Source of the DNA: Candidatus Woodwardiibium gallinarum
GTDB lineage: Bacteria > Bacillota > Clostridia > Oscillospirales > CAG-382
NCBI GenBank assembly: GCA_904419545.1
Contig: CAJFRY010000021.1
Coordinates: forward strand, 1-64,000
DNA length: 64,000 nt
Direction of reading: 5' to 3'
Notes under the pieces: model-generated
Databases searched by the model: none
The model's input: the letters and a program-made list of their open reading frames with translations, nothing else
Told to the model about the DNA's origin: nothing
Shown here: positions 61,633 through 64,000 of the stretch, piece after piece
Layout: the number at the start of each line of letters is the position of its first letter
Numbering within the stretch: position 1 is the stretch's first letter
Program-made: the position numbers and the translations under genes

Positions 61633-61944
61633 GCTAAAAACCTCTTTTCCATCTCAAAATGCCTTCCGAAAATTTCACGGCGCGCCCGTACAGAGCTATG
61701 CACGCAGCATATGCGCGGCGCGCATCTTTTTATCTGATGTTCTCCGAATCGGAACTGCCCGGCTTTCTATGCCAGAACGTTTTATACTTCAGCCGCGCCC
61801 GCATATCGTTCGTGTAATGCGCAAACGGGCAATTCAGCCCGAAAGCCGAACGCCCGTCTGCCGCTTATCTGAAAATGCAGGAAAGCCTTCCGTTCCCCAT
61901 ACGTCCGTCTGCAAATACGACGCTTTTACAGACTTTGGCTGAAA
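61633..61944. other. Intergenic stretch
   Basis: About 310 nt with no supported gene. It has GCATATGCGCGGCGCGCATC-type partial palindromes (near 61708) but no recognisable element. Confidence 0.4.
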
Positions 61945-63165
61945 TCACAGCTCCAGCAACCGCATCAGCTTGTCGTTGACTTCCTTGGGCGGATACGAAC
62001 GGATCTTCAGTTCCCCGAAGCTGATGGTATCCTTGGTACAGACGAAATACGGTTTTCCCTCATATTCGCAGACCGCAAAGTACGAACCGCAGTCGTACAA
62101 AGTGGCGATTGTCTCAATGGGCGAACAGGCGCCGAGGAAATTGCAGTACAGCACGCGGGAAATGTTCGTATACCGGCGCACGTATTCTTCCACCGTATGC
62201 ATCAGATACAGATCCTTGCCGTCGCTGTAAAACCACGGACGAACGTTCCCGTCGGGAACCTTGTATTCCCTGCCCCATGTCCCCTTCTGCAAATCGTAAG
62301 CGTTCAGATACAGATATGGTATACCGTAATTCTGGCGGCAGGCCACATACAGCTTGTCCCTGAAAATATAAGATGCGATCTCGGCAGCGCCGTGCGTATT
62401 GAATAGGGGAACGTCTACAAGCGTCATCGTCTTGAAATCAGTCGTCTTAACAATAAAACCGTTGTTTTCCAGCTCGATTGTGACGCCGGTGGCATAATAT
62501 TCCCCATTGTATTCGCTCCATTTCGAAACCAGCTCGATGAGTCCCTTCGCGTTCGGAAGGACGCCCTTATCGCGGTAAATGAGATTCAGGGTCTCGTCGG
62601 TGAAATCGTAAAGGACACCCTTATAGGATAACTGCAGCATTGTTTCCTCAGAGAATGTACCCGTCCGGATGTCGTATTTGACGCGGAACATGTGTGATTT
62701 GCCGTCTTCCGCAACAAACGAAAAGAGGATATAAAGCTCGTCGCCTACGAAACACATGGAATTATCCTTAAAAATCGAAGAAGCATGCTGCCCGGCAAAG
62801 CTGTCTCCCAATCCGCCCAATCTGCGGATAACAACATCGCGGTCGGGATCAAAATCCTCTGCCTGCACGCGTGCGAGCGGAAATACAGCCAGCACTACCT
62901 CGCTTGTCGTACTGGAATGGCTCTCGCCGTCCGAACCGCTGTTCTGAAGGAAGCTGGCGTAGCACACGCCGTCCCGAATCAGAAGCTGTCCCATGTGGCC
63001 GTACGTGTTCGAGGCGTGCGTAATCCTTTTCATTGTTGCCGCCGTATCCCGGGTGGACACGGCCGAGCTGAGGGTTTTTGCCAGCGACACATAGTGATTG
63101 TTCGAGCAGAACTGCTTGAATACGCCGTAGTCGTCCGGAAGGCGGTCATAAGCATTGTTGGCCAT
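61945..63165 (-). CDS. Propeller-like protein of unknown function
   Basis: 406 residues, no signal peptide. Repeating beta segments (FVGDELYILFSFVAEDGKSHMFRVKYD, YSDGKDLYLMHTVEEYVRRY, YFAVCEYEGKPYFVCTKDT) suggest a sialidase-like or other beta-propeller. It starts at ATG 63165 after GAAAGGAG. The leader contains two hairpins just upstream. Function unknown. Confidence 0.7.
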   Translation of the reverse strand: MANNAYDRLPDDYGVFKQFCSNNHYVSLAKTLSSAVSTRDTAATMKRITHASNTYGHMGQLLIRDGVCYASFLQNSGSDGESHSSTTSEVVLAVFPLARVQAEDFDPDRDVVIRRLGGLGDSFAGQHASSIFKDNSMCFVGDELYILFSFVAEDGKSHMFRVKYDIRTGTFSEETMLQLSYKGVLYDFTDETLNLIYRDKGVLPNAKGLIELVSKWSEYNGEYYATGVTIELENNGFIVKTTDFKTMTLVDVPLFNTHGAAEIASYIFRDKLYVACRQNYGIPYLYLNAYDLQKGTWGREYKVPDGNVRPWFYSDGKDLYLMHTVEEYVRRYTNISRVLYCNFLGACSPIETIATLYDCGSYFAVCEYEGKPYFVCTKDTISFGELKIRSYPPKEVNDKLMRLLEL

Positions 63166-63189
63166 GGATAGTATATCTCCTTTCGGTCA

Positions 63190-63226
63190 GGGGAATTGCC
63201 CCCGTAAAAGACAGGGAACTTGTCCC
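63190..63226 (-). promoter_or_regulatory. Twin hairpins in the leader of the propeller-like gene
   Basis: GGGGAATTGCCCC (63190-63202) and GGGAACTTGTCCC (63214-63226) are two similar small inverted repeats just upstream of the ribosome binding site. Confidence 0.4.
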
Positions 63227-63312
63227 CGCCGCTTGTCATCCTCCGCCCTCCTTACAGGCGGGCCGCCCGGGAGCCGTTTCCTGCCATCGAAAACGGACAG
63301 AGCCGCACGAAA

Positions 63313-63341
63313 AGGATACCACATCCTGCCTGTTCTGTCAA
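63313..63341 (-). promoter_or_regulatory. Promoter of the propeller-like gene
   Basis: On the minus strand TTGACA (63341-63336), 17 nt, TATCCT (63318-63313). Confidence 0.8.
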
Positions 63342-63356
63342 GCAGGAATCGCGCTT

Positions 63357-64000
63357 TTACCGCAGTGCCGTCTCCAAAACATCCGCGAAGCGCTGAACGG
63401 CAGGACCGAGCTCGGCGGCCAGCTCGAGCGTCCGTGGATCATCCCGCATCTGCTGCGCCTCGGCACGCACATGCAGGGCTGTTACGAGCAAATCGGGGTC
63501 AGGGCAGAGACGATTTTCCAGCGCCCAACGGCCGGCAGCCGTCTTAGATGCCACCGCGCCGGTGCGTAAGGTATACAGGCCGCGCGCAACGTCCAGCAGC
63601 CAGCCGAACGAGTAGATGCTGCGGCCGGTGACGCGGGCATAGCGTCGAACCGTCGCCAGATGCGCTTCCACCGCCGCGCGCAGCTCCGCTTGCGACGGCA
63701 GGGCCAGCGTGATTCCGGACCCGATTTCATTTGGGCTCGGCGTTATTTTTTCGCTTAGCGGCTGACCGTGAGCGGCATCTTTTTCGTTGCTTTTCGACAT
63801 TCCCCCGCGCAGGTCGTCGCCCGCCAGAAGCCGCCCCTGTTTTTGGAGCTGCCAGCGGCCGAACGCGTCGAGCCGATAGCCGTCCGTCAGGCGCTGGCCG
63901 GTCGTTCCCCAATAGACGGCAAGGGCCGGTTCGCCCGTGAGGAAGGCCCGCAGCGGCAGCATTCCGCCCTCGAACAAGCGGTATTCGGTATGCTCCGGCT
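63357..64000 (-). CDS. AadA-like nucleotidyltransferase, 5' end outside the window
   Basis: At least 214 residues; the frame stays open to the window edge. The visible part contains LFEGGMLPLRAFLTGEPALAVYWG and, near the C-terminus, SFGWLLDVARGLYTLRTGAVASKTAAGRWALE, which resembles the helical C-terminal domain of aminoglycoside (AadA/ANT-type) adenylyltransferases. The nucleotidyltransferase GS..D motif would lie beyond the window. It could adenylylate an aminoglycoside or be a toxin-like relative. Confidence 0.65.
   Translation of the reverse strand, partial: PEHTEYRLFEGGMLPLRAFLTGEPALAVYWGTTGQRLTDGYRLDAFGRWQLQKQGRLLAGDDLRGGMSKSNEKDAAHGQPLSEKITPSPNEIGSGITLALPSQAELRAAVEAHLATVRRYARVTGRSIYSFGWLLDVARGLYTLRTGAVASKTAAGRWALENRLCPDPDLLVTALHVRAEAQQMRDDPRTLELAAELGPAVQRFADVLETALR

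Overview
The window looks like a chromosomal segment of a spore-forming, obligately anaerobic member of the Clostridia, most likely the Oscillospiraceae or a neighbouring family. Supporting signs are a GerA-type germination protein, two small CotF-like coat proteins, an L27 precursor with its Prp protease, anaerobe-type oxygen defence (reverse rubrerythrin, a flavin reductase-rubredoxin fusion, ferritin), dockerin-bearing secreted proteins and many lipoproteins with Ser/Glu-rich linkers. Base composition is moderately GC-rich except for an AT-rich patch around 48.56-49.09 kb. I saw no rRNA, tRNA or CRISPR array. Many -35/-10 pairs with a 17-nt spacer can be read directly.

Layout. 1-1041: a dense mosaic array of 33-37-nt hairpins, resembling a BIME. 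1.5-8.6 kb: secreted or surface carbohydrate-related genes (DUF4434 protein, SGNH esterase with dockerin, two paralogous solute-binding lipoproteins of which one is broken, a second SGNH esterase). 8.7-12.5 kb: a compact operon (deaminase, 6-oxopurine nucleoside phosphorylase, MtnA isomerase, class II aldolase) that reads as a salvage route for methylthioadenosine and 5'-deoxyadenosine. 12.5-18.9 kb: dagK, secDF, lepA, hemW. 18.9-28.97 kb: one promoter-to-terminator operon holding gtrA, both terminase subunits, portal, scaffold, P22-like coat, connector and tail-hub-like genes and a holin, but no integrase, repressor, lysin, tape measure or replication gene.

29-36.2 kb: a NifX-like/ferritin/ZIP metal operon, a lipoprotein with a long leader, and a DUF4364-nth-DUF4855 operon. 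36.3-45 kb: flavin reductase-rubredoxin fusion, small membrane proteins, a third solute-binding lipoprotein, prfA, an S1-domain protein, obgE and the rplU-prp-rpmA operon behind a consensus promoter and a repeat-rich leader. 45-53.8 kb: a dockerin/SH3 protein, an alpha-toroid-like lipoprotein, a TIGR01212-type radical SAM enzyme, reverse rubrerythrin, DUF3795 and VOC proteins, a frameshifted membrane gene, a sirtuin, and a gerA pair. 53.9-64 kb: two tandem SGNH-like lipoproteins with altered catalytic motifs, a DUF4358 lipoprotein, a degenerate M23 protein, the coat proteins, a three-gene operon (EamA exporter, Vat-like acetyltransferase, frameshifted phosphotransferase), a propeller-like protein, and an AadA-like gene cut by the window edge.

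The strongest candidates for something undescribed are the self-contained head/portal/holin operon (possibly a domesticated particle or gene-transfer-agent-like element), the hairpin mosaic array, and the bacterial deaminase-first 5'-deoxynucleoside salvage operon. All family assignments were made by reading the sequence; no database search was run.
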